The notes under the pieces are model-generated. The model did not search any database, was not told where the DNA came from, and saw only the letters and a program-made list of their open reading frames with translations. Below are positions 1 to 10,489 of a DNA stretch of 64,000 nt, piece after piece; positions within the stretch are counted from its first letter, which is position 1, and every line of letters begins with the position of its first letter. The translations under genes and the position numbers were made by a program. Origin of the DNA: Gautieria morchelliformis (taxonomy: Eukaryota > Basidiomycota > Agaricomycetes > Gomphales > Gomphaceae); assembly GCA_015179125.1 (NCBI GenBank), contig WHVA01000419.1, forward strand, positions 38,899 through 102,898, written 5' to 3'.

Positions 1-417
1 TTCAACACTTGGGGTTAAATGGCCAGGTACCATAGGTTGTTTCCTCAAACTTATTCCATGGTGCCACGGTTGATGTGGGATAAGCCGAGGTCGGCAGGCA
101 AAATGATCGCCAATGATTATCACTGGTCGATATTCTGCTGATAACACCTGCAATTCCTGTGGATGTTGATTGCAGTCCCATTTGGTGTTTGTCAGAGAGC
201 GGAGAGGAAGCTACAGTGCTAGCTCACGAGTCACAGGTCGCCTTGCTGCAACAATCAGCATGAAGACTCAATTTTCTAGCTTCAAGTTGCAGTGCTCCTA
301 TATTCTCTTCTACATCAAGATCTCTCTAGCTTCCCTCTGACGCACGTGCACACGTCCAGTCTTAAGTAGGGTGAGGGTCTGGACCCACACACGTCTACAA
401 GCGCCGCTTTCAGTTTT
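1..417. other. No gene recognised
   Basis: No open frame with recognisable motifs and no repeat shared with the rest of the window was seen here. The stretch lies downstream, in the minus sense, of the exon-like segment at 840-1140 and could hold its 3' end. Confidence 0.3.
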
Positions 418-839
418 TCACATACGAACGCTTTGATGCAGTCCAAGCACCGGGGACATGGGCGTCAGCCAGGTTGTCCGTAATGACCATGCGGCGCGAT
501 TGTACCTGCCGGCCGTTGCCGACCCGATCCCTTGATCCACATGGTTGGCTTGGCATCGTGGGTTCTTTGTGGGGGTGCCTGGTTCTTTGATACAGTAGTG
601 TGCCTGGGTTCTGTATCTCAGGGATGTAGATACAGAAGCAATATCGACCATGTGCTCGCGCATCAATGATGCACCAATCTTACAGACGCCTACAGTTTAC
701 CACACGGTCCAACACAACAACCGTCATCCTCAGCCAGCTCCAACCTTCAGTGACTCATTGACTCATCTGATCCACGCGCCTTGCCCACCAAGAAAACGAA
801 GATCAGCAACAAGAAAACGTGAATCATGTGCGCGGAACT

Positions 840-1140
840 TACGCGGTTGACCAAGCATCTTGTCAGCATGGTCCTTGTCGTCTGAAAGGTGCAAGCACAG
901 TCAGTAACAAGCATGGTTTTACATAAACCCACAAGGTTGTACTTACCGCTTGCTCACGAGACTTCTCCAGCTCCATATTGACAGCATTCTCCAGCAATTC
1001 CTCTATGTTTTCCAAATCTTCAGCTGGTACCTCTGGGAGCTCTTTCTTATCCTTGTTGAAATTATCAATATAGTCGAATTTGATCAAGATTTGTTCTATT
1101 AGGTCGGGTCGCTGCAGAAGTTTCAGACCTTGGTTGCCGC
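840..1140 (-). CDS. Possible exon of an unrecognised minus-strand gene
   Basis: A charged minus-strand frame from about 1140 down to 947 contains LLQRPDLIEQ, then FDYIDNFNKD, then an acidic stretch (EDLENIEELLENAV). It looks like real helical protein rather than random translation. It ends at a consensus 5' splice site (GTAAGT, 946-941), and a pyrimidine-rich CAG acceptor follows 65 nt later at 882. A second GTAAGT lies at 842-837, so 843-881 may be a short second exon, although the reading frame across the junction is not clean. No domain was recognised. The fragment abuts the 3' side of copia-1, so it may be host sequence flanking that element or a truncated gene. Function unknown. Confidence 0.3.
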
Positions 1141-1206
1141 AAGTGGGAACATTGACAGCGAGGCACCGTGGTTCATGGCTAAGTCACATAATCGGCCCAG
1201 TGGGCC

Positions 1207-2758
1207 CTATTCAGCTGTGTTGTCTTTTGTTGACACGGGTGAGATCTCGACGGCCCCCTTCATAATGCAGTCCCGAATGTAATGGTACTTGATGTCGATA
1301 TGTTTCGTTCGCTTGTGGAAAACGGCGTTCGAGGCAATCGCACGAGTGCCCAGCGAGTCTGAAAAAATGTCGACTGGTAGTTCAACTTCAAAATCAAGTT
1401 GCTGAAGTAGGGAAATGGTCCACTGGGCATGTTTCGTGGTTTCCGTCAGTGCCATATACTCAGCTTCGGTGGACGATAAGGCTACAGTTGCTGTTTCTGC
1501 GTTGCCCATGCTATAGATCCCCCCGACAGTATGAAGATGTAGCCGGTTGTAGATCGACGGCCGTCGGTACCGGGGGCCCAGTCAGAGTCGCTGTAACCGA
1601 CGAGCTCGGTACAGTCGTTCCTGCCATATGTTAGTTGTAGGCCTCGCGTTGTGGACAAGTAGCGAAGCACGTGCTGTGCGGCGAGGAGGAGTTCCTCCGT
1701 GGGATTTGAGCCGAACTGTGAGAGACGGTTTACGGTGAAACAAATGTCCGGTCGCGAACCTAGCATCGCGTACATGAGCGATCCTACAATCTGCTGATAG
1801 TGGGAGGTGATGGTGGTGTTGGAAAATTTTCCGTGTTGGGGGTAGGTTTTGTGCTGGTGTGAGAGGCGTGTACACCGGTTTACACTGCTCCATGTCGTAT
1901 TGAGTCAGCATGCGATTGATGTAATGGGACTGGTCAATGGTTATCATCCTTTCTGAGCGGTTTCGGGTGATGTGGATGCAAAGGAAATGGTTTATCTCCC
2001 CTAGATCAGTTATTTTGTAGCACGTTCCGATTTGCGCTTTGAGTTCGCTGACGGTGGCGATAACACCTATGATCGCGATGTCATCAACGTAGACAAGTAC
2101 GATGGTTGGGTGGTCCCCCCCGTTGTCACACTTGATGAATATCAACACATCCCCTGCAAGATTTTTCTGAAAACCCAGCGTGGTGAGCGTGTCCTGCAGG
2201 TGCGCATGCCATTGCTGTCCTGCTGCTTCAAACCATAGATTGCTTTCGTGAGTTTGCACACCTTTCCCTCCTGTCTCCTTGGGCCATGAAACTCTCGGGT
2301 TGGTCCATGTACAGCTCCTCGTCCAGGATGCCGTTGAGGTAGGCAGATTGGATGTTGATTTGGTGTACCTCCAGGTCGAAAGTTGCTGCAGGCGCTAGCA
2401 GCAATCTTAGTGAATCGAGTCTTGCAACAGGCGCAAACGTTTCCTCATAGTCTATGCCGGCAGTTTGTAGGAAACCTTTGGCGACAAGGCGCGCTCTGTG
2501 CCATGTTACTTTTCCCTGGGTGTCACACTTTGTCAGATACACTCACTTGCACTTGACGGTGCGTTTGCCCTCCGATAAGTCTGTCAGCTCCCAAGTCCGG
2601 TTGTCAATAAGGCATCTGATCTCTTTTTTCATAGCCTGGAGCCAGAACTCGGCATCTGGGGAGGAGATCGCAAGCTTGTATGACGTTGGGTCCCCTGTGG
2701 GAGTGAGTTCAGTTGCAGCTAGATATGCGGTAATCGTGTTTGTCCACACGGCAGGCAC
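1207..2758 (-). pseudogene. copia-1 reverse transcriptase and RNase H (frame-broken)
   Basis: These fragments are the 3' part of the copia-1 polyprotein. At about 2758-2540 is the start of the reverse transcriptase domain (AEFWLQAMKKEI, NRTWEL), followed by RARLVAKGF and the ETFAPVARL motif at about 2480-2410. The catalytic YVDD box lies near 2090. The copia connection region (YAMLGSRPDI, about 1775-1735) and RNase H (VALSSTEAEYMAL at about 1490-1450, ending KRTKHIDIKYHYI at about 1300) follow. The pieces lie in different frames with at least four shifts, so no intact enzyme can be made. Motif order and spacing match a complete copia C-terminus, so the damage is mostly small indels and not large deletions. 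Confidence 0.85.
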
Positions 2759-3803
2759 CCATCGTTGAGCCCTGTCTGGGCTTGCGTTGGTTGGGTCTGG
2801 ACGCAGGGTCCACCCAACAATCCACGCCGATAGTCGCGGAGGGGGTTGGGGGCCTGTGGACGCGGTGGGAGTGGACCAGGTGACAGTGGTGGACCAGGTG
2901 GCGGCGGCGGTGCATTGTGATCAACGTCTTCATCGCCACTTTCTGGTAATGCCAGTTCTAGCAGTTCCGGTGGCTGCTGTGGGGGTTGCGGAGGATCGGT
3001 TTTGGGTTGCGTGATCTGTGTGGTCGGGGTGTGCAGAGGATACACTGTTTCCTCAAAGGTAACATCAGTGGACACAATTATCTTGTGTGTGGATGGTTCC
3101 CATAGCTTATACCCCTTAGTAGAACCATCATATCCGATAAACACGAACTTTTTTGATGTCGGGTTGAACTTGGTTCGTTGGGTCATGGTGTGCACGTATG
3201 CCAAGCATCCAAAGGTTCGGAGGTAACTTAGGTTGGGCGCACGTCCCAAGAGTTGTTCGTGTGGGGTGACATGGTCGTTGGCACGTGAAGGGGCGCGGTT
3301 TCGGACATGTGTGGCTGTAGCGATGGCACTCTCCCAAAATCCATGAGACATACCTGCACTCTGTAGCATGGCACGGGCGGCTTCTGCGATCGTTCAGTTC
3401 GCTCTTTCAGGGACACCGTTCTGTTGCGGTGTGTGCGGCGCGGTGAGTTCATGCTTTATCCCTTCTTCTTCGATGTACGGTTGAAATCCATTGACAGGAA
3501 TTCCCCCCCGCGATCCGAGCGGATAGCTCGTACTGTACCCTTGTAATGTGTGGAGGTAAGCGCGTGGAATTTCTTGAAACATTCGAAGGTGTCGCTCTTC
3601 GTTTGTAGAAGAAATATCCACTTGTAGCGTGTATGGTCGTCCACGAGCACATAATGGTAGCTATGGCCTTGGATTAATCGCATTCGCATGGGTCTGGCAA
3701 GGTCCATATGGACCAATTCGAAGGGTTGGGTGCGACGGTGAGTTGAGGATTTAAATATATGCCATGTGGACTTCCCTAACAGGCAACCTTTGCACGTCGA
3801 TAG
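2719..3803 (-). pseudogene. copia-1 integrase (frame-broken)
   Basis: These are the integrase fragments of copia-1. The pre-integrase zinc region keeps the CKGCLLGKS motif near 3790. The first catalytic Asp is in HMDLARPM, the second in IRSDRGGEF, and the Glu in the NGVPERAN block at about 3410-3400. These motifs occur in three frames, so at least two shifts separate them. Downstream is the conserved FGCLAYVH region (about 3200) and a proline-rich linker leading toward reverse transcriptase. The upstream half of the pre-integrase domain is separated from this part by the solo LTR at 3804-4292. No functional integrase can be made from this copy. Confidence 0.85.
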
Positions 3804-4292
3804 TGTTGGGTGCATTTATGCTCCTGCACCAAAATCAAGCATAATATGTTCAATTTATTGTGTGGTGTTTCCAATTGTTTCTCACATTGTTCTTGTATCA
3901 TGCATCCATTTCTCTGCTTATTTTCGAAATTTTCTAGTCACTCTTTATCTCTCCATTTCATTCTGTTATTCCTATTTTCACAAGCGGCTGCACCCAGCGG
4001 AGTTTGAAATGACTTCGACGCGCGAGCCCTTGGGCGCCAAAGGGCCGGGTGCACATATATGCCCTCTGAGACAGGATTGTACTCCTCTCTCAGTGACAAT
4101 AAATTCACTGAGAGAGGCGAGTAGTATTCTTTGTATTTTCATAACATGTTGACTGAAAATCATGTAGTACATTTGATTCTAGGTATTGTATTAATATATC
4201 AGTGACAATAAATTCACTGAGAGAGTACATTTGATTCTAGCTTTCTAAGAACTCTACCGAACCTTCCCTGCCATAGCCCCTAGTTGCTAACA
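3804..4292 (+). mobile_element. Solo LTR of the copia-2 family
   Basis: The 489-bp sequence begins TGTTGGGTGC and ends GCTAACA, and closely matches the 5' LTR of copia-2 at 10811-11298. It is flanked by perfect 5-bp direct repeats, GATAG at 3799-3803 and 4293-4297, a target site duplication in copia-1. No internal region is present, so this is a solo LTR left by LTR-LTR recombination. It inserted after copia-1 and separates the copia-1 protease from its integrase. Confidence 0.93.
4084..4117 (+). promoter_or_regulatory. Poly(A)-signal hairpin in the solo LTR
   Basis: A perfect 13-bp inverted repeat (CCTCTCTCAGTGA at 4084-4096, its complement at 4105-4117) encloses an 8-nt loop, CAATAAAT, that contains AATAAA. 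A shorter second copy with the same loop lies at about 4201-4227. The copia-2 LTR has the same arrangement. A role in 3' end formation of the LTR transcript is inferred. Confidence 0.6.
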
Positions 4293-5716
4293 GATAGTGT
4301 GCGTCGTGATGTTGGGTCGATCTGGTCATTGATCCGCTTGAGGGATGACCAGGAAAGGTGGCCGAGGCGTGTGTGAAGTACGTCGATGGGGATGTGTCTG
4401 CGCTGAGTGGATAGAGGGTGATGCGCAGCTCAGTGTGAGCCAGTAGTGCTTCCCGGTGAGTTGTCCCTCTGCGTACTGTACTGCATTTTTGCTGAGGATC
4501 GCTTTTGCACCCTCGAAGTTTACGGATATTCCTTTCTCTCATATCTTGAGAATCAAGATGAATCGACCGCCAATGTCTGGTGAGTGAAGCACATTCTGAA
4601 GTTTGATTTTTCTCTCTGTGCCGTTCACCCACGTGCGCGCCGCAACTGTTCCAATGCCTATGTAAGATAACACTTTCTTCTTGTCGGCTAGGAACACTGT
4701 GCGTGGTGTTGAGAGCACTCTATAACTCGTATAGTCAGTGATATCATGTGTGATATGGTCCGTGCATCCCGAGTTGAGCATCCATCGGTTTGATCTCGCA
4801 ACGTAGAAGCAAATAGTGTCATTTGCGGCGTCGGACAGTACAATGGTTGTGCTATCTGACGAGTTAGGAGGATCGTCTGCAATAGCAGCGCTCACAGAAG
4901 GGGATGTTTCCTTCTTGTCCTTTTCTTTTTCCTTCGCCTTGTTCTTTTTGTCACCGGCCCCTTTCTTCCTCTCAGACTGCGCTTCTTCTCGTGACAAGCC
5001 GTGTGCCTTGCGCTGGCAGTCCTTTTCCCAGTGCCTGGTGCCCCCACAATAGTTGTACTTGTCCTTGCCTATGTTGGACTTTGCATGAATGGCATTCACG
5101 TTCGGCTGAGATCCCTGTCGAAGTTCTTCGGACAGGATTCGGCTCCGGGTGTTAGCCCAATCGATTTGCTAGAAGTCGGAGATGGTAAGTATTGTCTGTT
5201 GTGCAATCTCGTAGGATGTGGGTAAGGCTTGAAGCACGTTGAGGGTGTGAAGAGGGTTGCTGATGGCTAGACCCGCGGTGACGATTCAATGTCTCAACTC
5301 GGACATTTCGTCGATCTGTTGCGTGAGTTGGGTGTCGTGCGAGAATGTCATGGTCGTGTATTTACGATAGTCGACCCATAAATTGAGACCGGTCCTCGTG
5401 CCATAGGTCATTTTTAAATTGCTCCAGTTCTGTTCTAGAGTTTTCACCATGTCGAGGGATTGATGGACAGAGGGCTTGACGGATACCAGCAGCAAGGAGA
5501 GACCCTGGTGAGATCGCTTCTCCCAGTCCTCGAGTCACTTGCACTCGTCGTCCGTTGGTGGCATTCTCAGGGATGGTGTCGATTCTTGACCCTCAGCGAT
5601 GCGCAGGGCGTCGATGAACATAAGGGCGGCTTGTAGTGAAAAGGCCCATGTTTCCCAGTATTCCCGTCGAACTTTTCGATTGTTGATAAGAGCTTCGATG
5701 TAGTTGTGTCAGCCAT
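4293..5716 (-). pseudogene. copia-1 gag and aspartic protease (frame-broken)
   Basis: The probable gag start is the minus ATG at 5716 (MADTTTSKLL), downstream of the primer-binding site. Gag fragments follow in several frames to about 5150. At about 5060-5020 is a zinc knuckle in which the first cysteine of CX2CX4HX4C reads Tyr (YNYCGGTRHWEKDC). A Lys/Glu-rich linker follows, then the protease at about 4785-4545. Its active-site triad reads LNSGCTDHI, so the catalytic Asp is replaced by Asn. After about 4539 the frame is lost and only scattered pre-integrase sequence remains before the solo LTR. The copy is dead by both frameshift and active-site loss. Confidence 0.8.
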
Positions 5717-5791
5717 GGCGCGGCTGGCTTGCTGTGAGACAGTGGTATGTTTTTTGCACACGACGATTAGGTTAAGTTAAGTTTCAGGGAG

Positions 5792-5806
5792 CGGGGCCCA
5801 TAACCT
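5792..5806 (-). other. copia-1 primer-binding site (half initiator-tRNA type)
   Basis: On the minus strand this reads AGGTTATGGGCCCCG, three bases inside the LTR edge at 5809. It is complementary to the anticodon arm of a eukaryotic initiator tRNA (CAT anticodon preceded by C33). The same core follows the copia-2 LTR at 11299. Drosophila copia is known to prime from the 5' half of initiator tRNA at this position, so the same mechanism is inferred. Confidence 0.65.
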
Positions 5807-5808
5807 AT

Positions 5809-6110
5809 TGTAAGAGCAGCTTCTGTGCGCAGCTTACAACTACCTAGGCGGCGACAGATAAAGGTCTGATGGTATTTAGGACTAGCAAGAAATACCTAGG
5901 CGGTGTCAGATAAAGGTCTGAGCTTCCATCATACAAGTGTTGCGTACTTATACTAAGGTAGTGTGCTCGGGGATTGGTCAGGGAAGGAATGCAGGGATGG
6001 AAGTATATGATGGTACTCGGCGATGGGTCAATCGTCTTCACAACAGTAGTGGCTTGCAAAGTCGCATAGAATGTCGGAGTGTCCAGCAAAAAGAACGTTG
6101 AAGCGGCAAA
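5809..6110 (-). repeat. Probable copia-1 5' LTR (outer end not determined)
   Basis: The inner edge is set by TGTAAG at 5809, next to the primer-binding site. Inside are two imperfect direct repeats of CCTAGGCGG...AGATAAAGGTCTGA (about 5847-5875 and 5896-5924). The outer end is a guess because the partner LTR is missing. From about 6110 to 6460 nothing was recognised. Confidence 0.4.
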
Positions 6111-6462
6111 AGAAGCTCAGAAGAAGCACGCGAGAAGCATGCAGAAGCTGAAAGAACCGCATTAGTAAGCTCGTGCACGGTACCTCGTCAACGCAAATGC
6201 ACCTTGGTCAAATGCATCCCCTCTGCTGTCATCGAACAATTTTGTATGTCGGCATGTGCACCGTATCCGGGAATATGGGCAGTGCGGTAAGTGGGGAGAG
6301 CGTTGTGGAGTTGTGGCGAAATGGGGTCCGACACTTGGGGAGTGGTCTTGTAAGGAAGTGTGAGTCGGAGCTCAAAGTATAGCAACAGACTGTGGAAACC
6401 GAATTCTTAAGAGGTGCAGCACTCGATATAACCAGTCTGAGTCAACCTTTGATAGGTGGGTG

Positions 6463-7660
6463 CTAAGAGTCTTGAATATGTACATCAGGTAACGTACCAG
6501 GTTCGGGCGCGTTTGCAACCGGTGGAGCCTGCGCGGCGGGTGCGGGTTGGCTAGGTCCTGCCGTGTTACTCCTAGGGTGCTGTCTGGGCACGCGAGTCCC
6601 TCCTAGGTGTTGGCCGTCATTGCGCCAGGGGACACAGTCCCTGTCCAACTGCTGACTGTCGGTGGAACCCCTCCCCCTTCCCCTCCCTCGACGTCCTCCG
6701 CGGAACGATTGTTGCCTGTGGTCTAAGGCGGAGTTATAGTTTGCCATTGCTCTGTCGTTGGTCTGCTGGAAGAGGCCGAAGGAGGCATAGCGCTCCATGA
6801 AGCTCTCCTCAGGGATCTCAGGTTGTACTTGAGCGGGGACACGGTAAGGTGAGTAATACTCAGAGTGGCTCGTCTGTGCGCGCTGATAGGGGGGTAACCG
6901 TGTGTAGCAGTGTTTCGTGGTGGGGCTTGTTGCGCCGGAGCGCCATAGTACCTGGGAGGGTAGGCGTGCATTCCAGCCACGGAAGGGGGGGGGGGGCGGT
7001 TGTTGTACCACGGGCACCTGGTCAGTTGCCGCATATTGCGAGATTGAGTCAAAGTGACTGAAGACATCCGATATTTCAGATATAGCGTCGTCGTGGTTTT
7101 CTCGGGGGTGCCTATTGGCAGCGTAGAATGACTGCGCCACCAACCAGGCCTCGTAGCCTGGGGGAGCAGGCCCAGGGTTGGGTCCTCCAGCATACTCGTG
7201 GAGCGTGGATGCGTTGTGCCACTGCTGCTGAGTGGCCGGTGGGGCGGGTTGCATAACGTCATTGGCAGACATAGGGGTGAGTGTTACTGTAAGTTTCAGA
7301 CCTGTCTTATCCCTCTTTTTATAGGGAATGTCTCTGTCGATCGGTATAGTCAGCATGATTGCATTGCTGTCGATCGGGGGCGTGCAGCTTTCCCATTCCG
7401 GTAAGTGCAATATCTGCTCTATGACCGGAGGGGCTGTCCGGTGACGTTCGGCAGGTCATCGATGCTAGTTATGTCTTGTTCATCCAAGTAAGCGTCCAAT
7501 GCTGCCAGATGTTTTACTGACGCGAAGGGAAGCCAGGTCCTGTCATTGCGCTGCCATAGGACCTGGAACCAGGCATCCTTTCCGGACTTACAGTGAGTTT
7601 CTAGTCTTTTCACATGCCATTATAACAGGGTGTCCCCTAGATCGGTAACCTGTGTCATGG
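6463..7660 (-). pseudogene. Unrecognised protein with WLP motif and RGG-rich tail, frame-broken
   Basis: A minus-strand segment starts near 7660 (an in-frame TAA near 7621 interrupts LLxWHVKRLE). It continues with GKDAWFQVLWQRNDRTWLP and a helical AALDAYLDE region, a small beta-rich module reminiscent of a chromo-like fold. After a frame change near 7430, a 315-residue proline/glutamine-rich region follows, with an RGGRRGRGRGRG stretch at about 6700-6665 typical of RNA-binding proteins, ending at 6463. I do not recognise the family. The module plus basic tail suggests a gag-like or retroelement-associated protein, but this is inference. The segment lies between copia-1 and gypsy-1 and has no LTR of its own that I could find. 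Confidence 0.4.
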
Positions 7661-7732
7661 CTCGTCCAGGGATACGTCGATCATCGTTTGCAATATGTAT
7701 GTGTAATAGGCTAGCATGGAATATGGGGTGTA

Positions 7733-8174
7733 TGTTGCTATAAGGCAACCTAGGCAGACGCTCTACACTCAAGCGGCGAACTGGTGAAGGGGGATCCAAA
7801 GTAAGATAGAGAACTACATGCAGGACATAGACATACCTGGCGAAAGGGGACCCAAAGAGAAAACTCTAAGGAACCCCTTTGCCACCTAACTACGACTATA
7901 AGCAAACTCGGGCATGCTAGCCCAATCACCAAATGCCTGAGTTACATAAGCAATCACGCCAGCGATAACAGGGCTGGACAGATAAGGAAGGAATGGTGTC
8001 GGAAGGGGCCGGAACAGGAAGGGAAATAAACGGAACACAAGACAGAAGGATGCTAAAGGCTAGGAGAAGCTCAGGGGCCACCAACAACACGCTGCGATCA
8101 TGCAGTGTGTGATCATGCACAGTGCGATCATGCAGTGCGATCATGCACAGTGTGTGATTGGTGTTCCCCTGACA
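7733..8174 (-). repeat. gypsy-1 3' LTR
   Basis: This LTR begins, on the minus strand, TGTCAGGGG (8174) directly after a polypurine tract, and ends TATAGCAACA (7733). Its left half matches 10600-10810, the remnant 5' LTR, with scattered mismatches. Length is 442 bp. It contains the GATCATGC array at 8094-8158. Confidence 0.75.
8094..8158. repeat. GATCATGC short array in the gypsy-1 LTR
   Basis: Four GATCATGC cores alternate with CAGTG or ACAGTG spacers over about 65 bp near the start of the LTR. The core is partly palindromic. Repeats in this part of an LTR can be regulatory, but nothing shows that directly. Confidence 0.6.
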
Positions 8175-8190
8175 TCACCCCCCCTCTAGA
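8175..8190 (-). other. gypsy-1 polypurine tract
   Basis: On the minus strand TCTAGAGGGGGGGTGA ends exactly at the LTR start (TGTCAGGGG). This is the expected plus-strand priming site. The pol stop codon TGA (8177-8175) lies inside it. Confidence 0.7.
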
Positions 8191-9381
8191 ATGCGGCGAC
8201 CCGACGCATGAAGTCCCACTGGTGGAACAGGGATGCGATTCTGAAAGGTGACAGCCTCCAAGGAGCGAATGCGACGAGGGGCACCTGGATGCAAATGGTA
8301 GAAGTTGTCAATGAGGTCAGGAGCTTGGACATCACCCTCATTTTCCCAAGAATTCTCTTCATAGCCATACCCCCTCCACTTGATGAGGAACTGGAGGCGA
8401 TTTGCTTGCATGCGACTGTCTAACACCTGTTCAACTTCAAAGTGCTCATCGCCCTCTCTAAGGGTGGATGGAGGTGGTGGGGATGGTTGCCGACCCAAGA
8501 TTGGATCGGATGGAGCAGGAGTGAGCTTAATGATGGGGAAAACAGGGTGGAGGCGACTTAGAGACCTTGGGAGGCGGAGACGGTAGGCTTGTGACCCAAC
8601 TTGGTGTTCAACAACGTAGGGGCCAAGTCGCCGATGAGCTAGCTTTTTCGAAGGACGGGTGGTGTTTATATCGCTCGCATCGAGGTAAACCTTGTCACCT
8701 GGAGAAAATGTAGGTGCTGATGCGGCACACACGTATCCTTGCCTCCTCTCTCCGCTCTTCCCGCAATGTTGCTCTGCAGGTGTGGCACTGCGCAGGGCAT
8801 CTATCCAGTGTTACCTCCTGCATTCTCCAGTTAACCTCCGGGTTGTGCTCCCAGAGCCATGGGTAGCCAAGGATCATCTTGTGCTTCCCCAGGTTCGTGA
8901 CGGCAAAGACAGCACGTTCAGAGTGGTCACGGAATAGCAAGATGACATCAACAACGTTGCGAATTGCTCCACCCTCATTGGGAGTGCCATCAACATTGTA
9001 CACAGGGGCAGGGCGTGTGAGTGATCGCATGGTTAACTTCTCAGCGGCGACAAATTCACTGTCGATGAACAACCCAGTCGCACCACTGTCAAGGAGTGCA
9101 GTCACCCCTTTGACTTCAGCAGTGTCTGTTGTCTGGATCTCTACCTTGAGGTTCAGCGAATTTGGAGAGGGGACAGATACAACCACGAAGTGCTTGGGAA
9201 GGGCTCGCTCCCAACGTTTCAATTGTGGTGAAGGACCTTTCGGAATGTCGGCGGTTGATGTGTCTTTATCGCTTGCTGTGTGTGACCCAGTTTCTGACAC
9301 AGGGGTTGTATCTTCAGTACCTGGGGCTATTGACAGAGCGGCAAAGCGATTGTACAGGGGAAGCGAGGGCACATCTCTCAC
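8175..9381 (-). pseudogene. gypsy-1 protease joined to integrase C-terminus and chromodomain
   Basis: The first part carries the retropepsin motif LLDSGATGLFI at about 9100-9070 and the conserved hydrophobic segment (MILGYPWLWEHNPEVNW) near 8850-8890. At about 8715-8730 this runs, with a frame change, into the integrase C-terminal module: SPGDKVYLD, the GPY/F motif LGPYVVEHQVG, HPVFPI, and a chromodomain (FEVEQVLDSR ... LIKWRGYGYEENSWE, about 8435-8330). Chromodomains of this type direct integration to marked chromatin in chromoviruses. Everything between protease and integrase C-terminus is deleted. The join lies in or next to a short Arg/Glu-rich stretch that normally follows protease. Confidence 0.85.
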
Positions 9382-9399
9382 TCTCTGCGTGACACAAAA

Positions 9400-10489
9400 T
9401 CCTCAGCATCATCATTCTCGACCTCTTCCTCAGTGACATCTTGCACATCCGCAGCAATCATCCAGTGCTCCAGCAGCTCCTCGCGTTCATCAGCTGTCAT
9501 GTAGTGGACATTGTAGGCCTGCGGGCATTCTCGCACAAAGTATCCGACCTTTCCGCAGCGCTGACAGGTGAGTGGCTGTGGAAATCACTTCTTTGCAGCA
9601 TCCACGTTCATTGGAGCAGGCCCAGAGGCATTTGGAAGGGGCGTGGGCACTGGCATTATCGCTGGCCTCGAAGAGAGCTGACTGGTGAACCTGGTGTGTG
9701 ATTCACCTGCCTTGCGAAAAACTGGCAGTGGGGGAGGGCTGCTGTTTGTCACCCTAGGTCCCTGGAATGCTTCGTTGGCTGCACGCGTGAGTGCAACTGT
9801 TCTCGCCGCCCCATACCATGCAGAAGGGTCGTCGTCCTTTGGCCTGCCATCCAACATCAATGCGATGTGACTCTGGATTGCAGGTTTGAGACTTCGGCGG
9901 AACTTCATCACAATTGATCGCCCATCTGTGTATTCGGCCTTCTCAACCAGCTCTTCAAACCCATCAATGTATTCATCAACTGAACGCTTGCCTTGGTGGT
10001 ACTGGCATGATTCCAGTTGGTTAATTGCATCGGTGGCCTCGTGTAGGGGGTAAAACTGCTGGCGAAATGCTTAAACAAAATCCTTCCAGGTCATGTAGAG
10101 CGGCACGCCATGCTTTGCTTCGTGAGTGAATGCGCAAGTGGCAAAAGTCGCAGCCCTGCCTGTTTTCATGAAGGACATCGCCCAAAGGATCTGTGACTGC
10201 TCGTCTGCAAAGTCACTCGCACACACGCCCAGTAGAGGCTGCACGACTGGATGAAGTTGCGACCGTTCGCACGATCCCCATCGTATTCAGAGGGCTTTGC
10301 TGGCTCAGCTGTTCGCTTTGAGGAGGCGCGAATGCGACCAGGGAGTCCAGCCATCAGCCCAGTGGTCGTAGCCTGCAGGGTGTTCAACCTTGTCTCCAGA
10401 TCTTGTTTTTCCTGCCTCTCCCTCATCAACTCTTGCTCTATCGCCGCCAAGCGGTCCAAAACTTCAGCAGCAGATGGCAAGTCATCCAT
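9400..10489 (-). pseudogene. gypsy-1 gag
   Basis: Gag starts at the minus ATG 10489 (MDDLPSAAEVLDRL) with an N-terminal coiled coil, followed by a capsid-like region (SEYDGDRANGRNF, a gypsy gag hallmark, near 10290) in more than one frame. An internal TAA near 10073 and frame changes at about 10250 and 9915 break it. Near 9575-9540 is a zinc knuckle, CQRCGKVGYFVREC, in which the usual His is Tyr. An acidic tail leads to the protease frame at 9381. Gag is not translatable as one protein from this copy. Confidence 0.7.

Larger units (their letters stand above)
1190..5810 (-). mobile_element. copia-1: degenerate Ty1/copia retrotransposon
   Basis: On the minus strand the order is gag and zinc knuckle, aspartic protease, integrase, reverse transcriptase, RNase H. 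Integrase before reverse transcriptase is diagnostic of Ty1/copia. The coding region is broken into at least eight frames and is split by a solo LTR at 3804-4292. A primer-binding site lies at 5792-5806, next to a sequence that starts TGTAAG (5809) and would be the inner end of the 5' LTR. No matching 3' LTR was found left of the RNase H end (1207), so the element is probably truncated on that side. It is not the same family as copia-2, because the gag start and LTR sequences differ. Confidence 0.85.
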
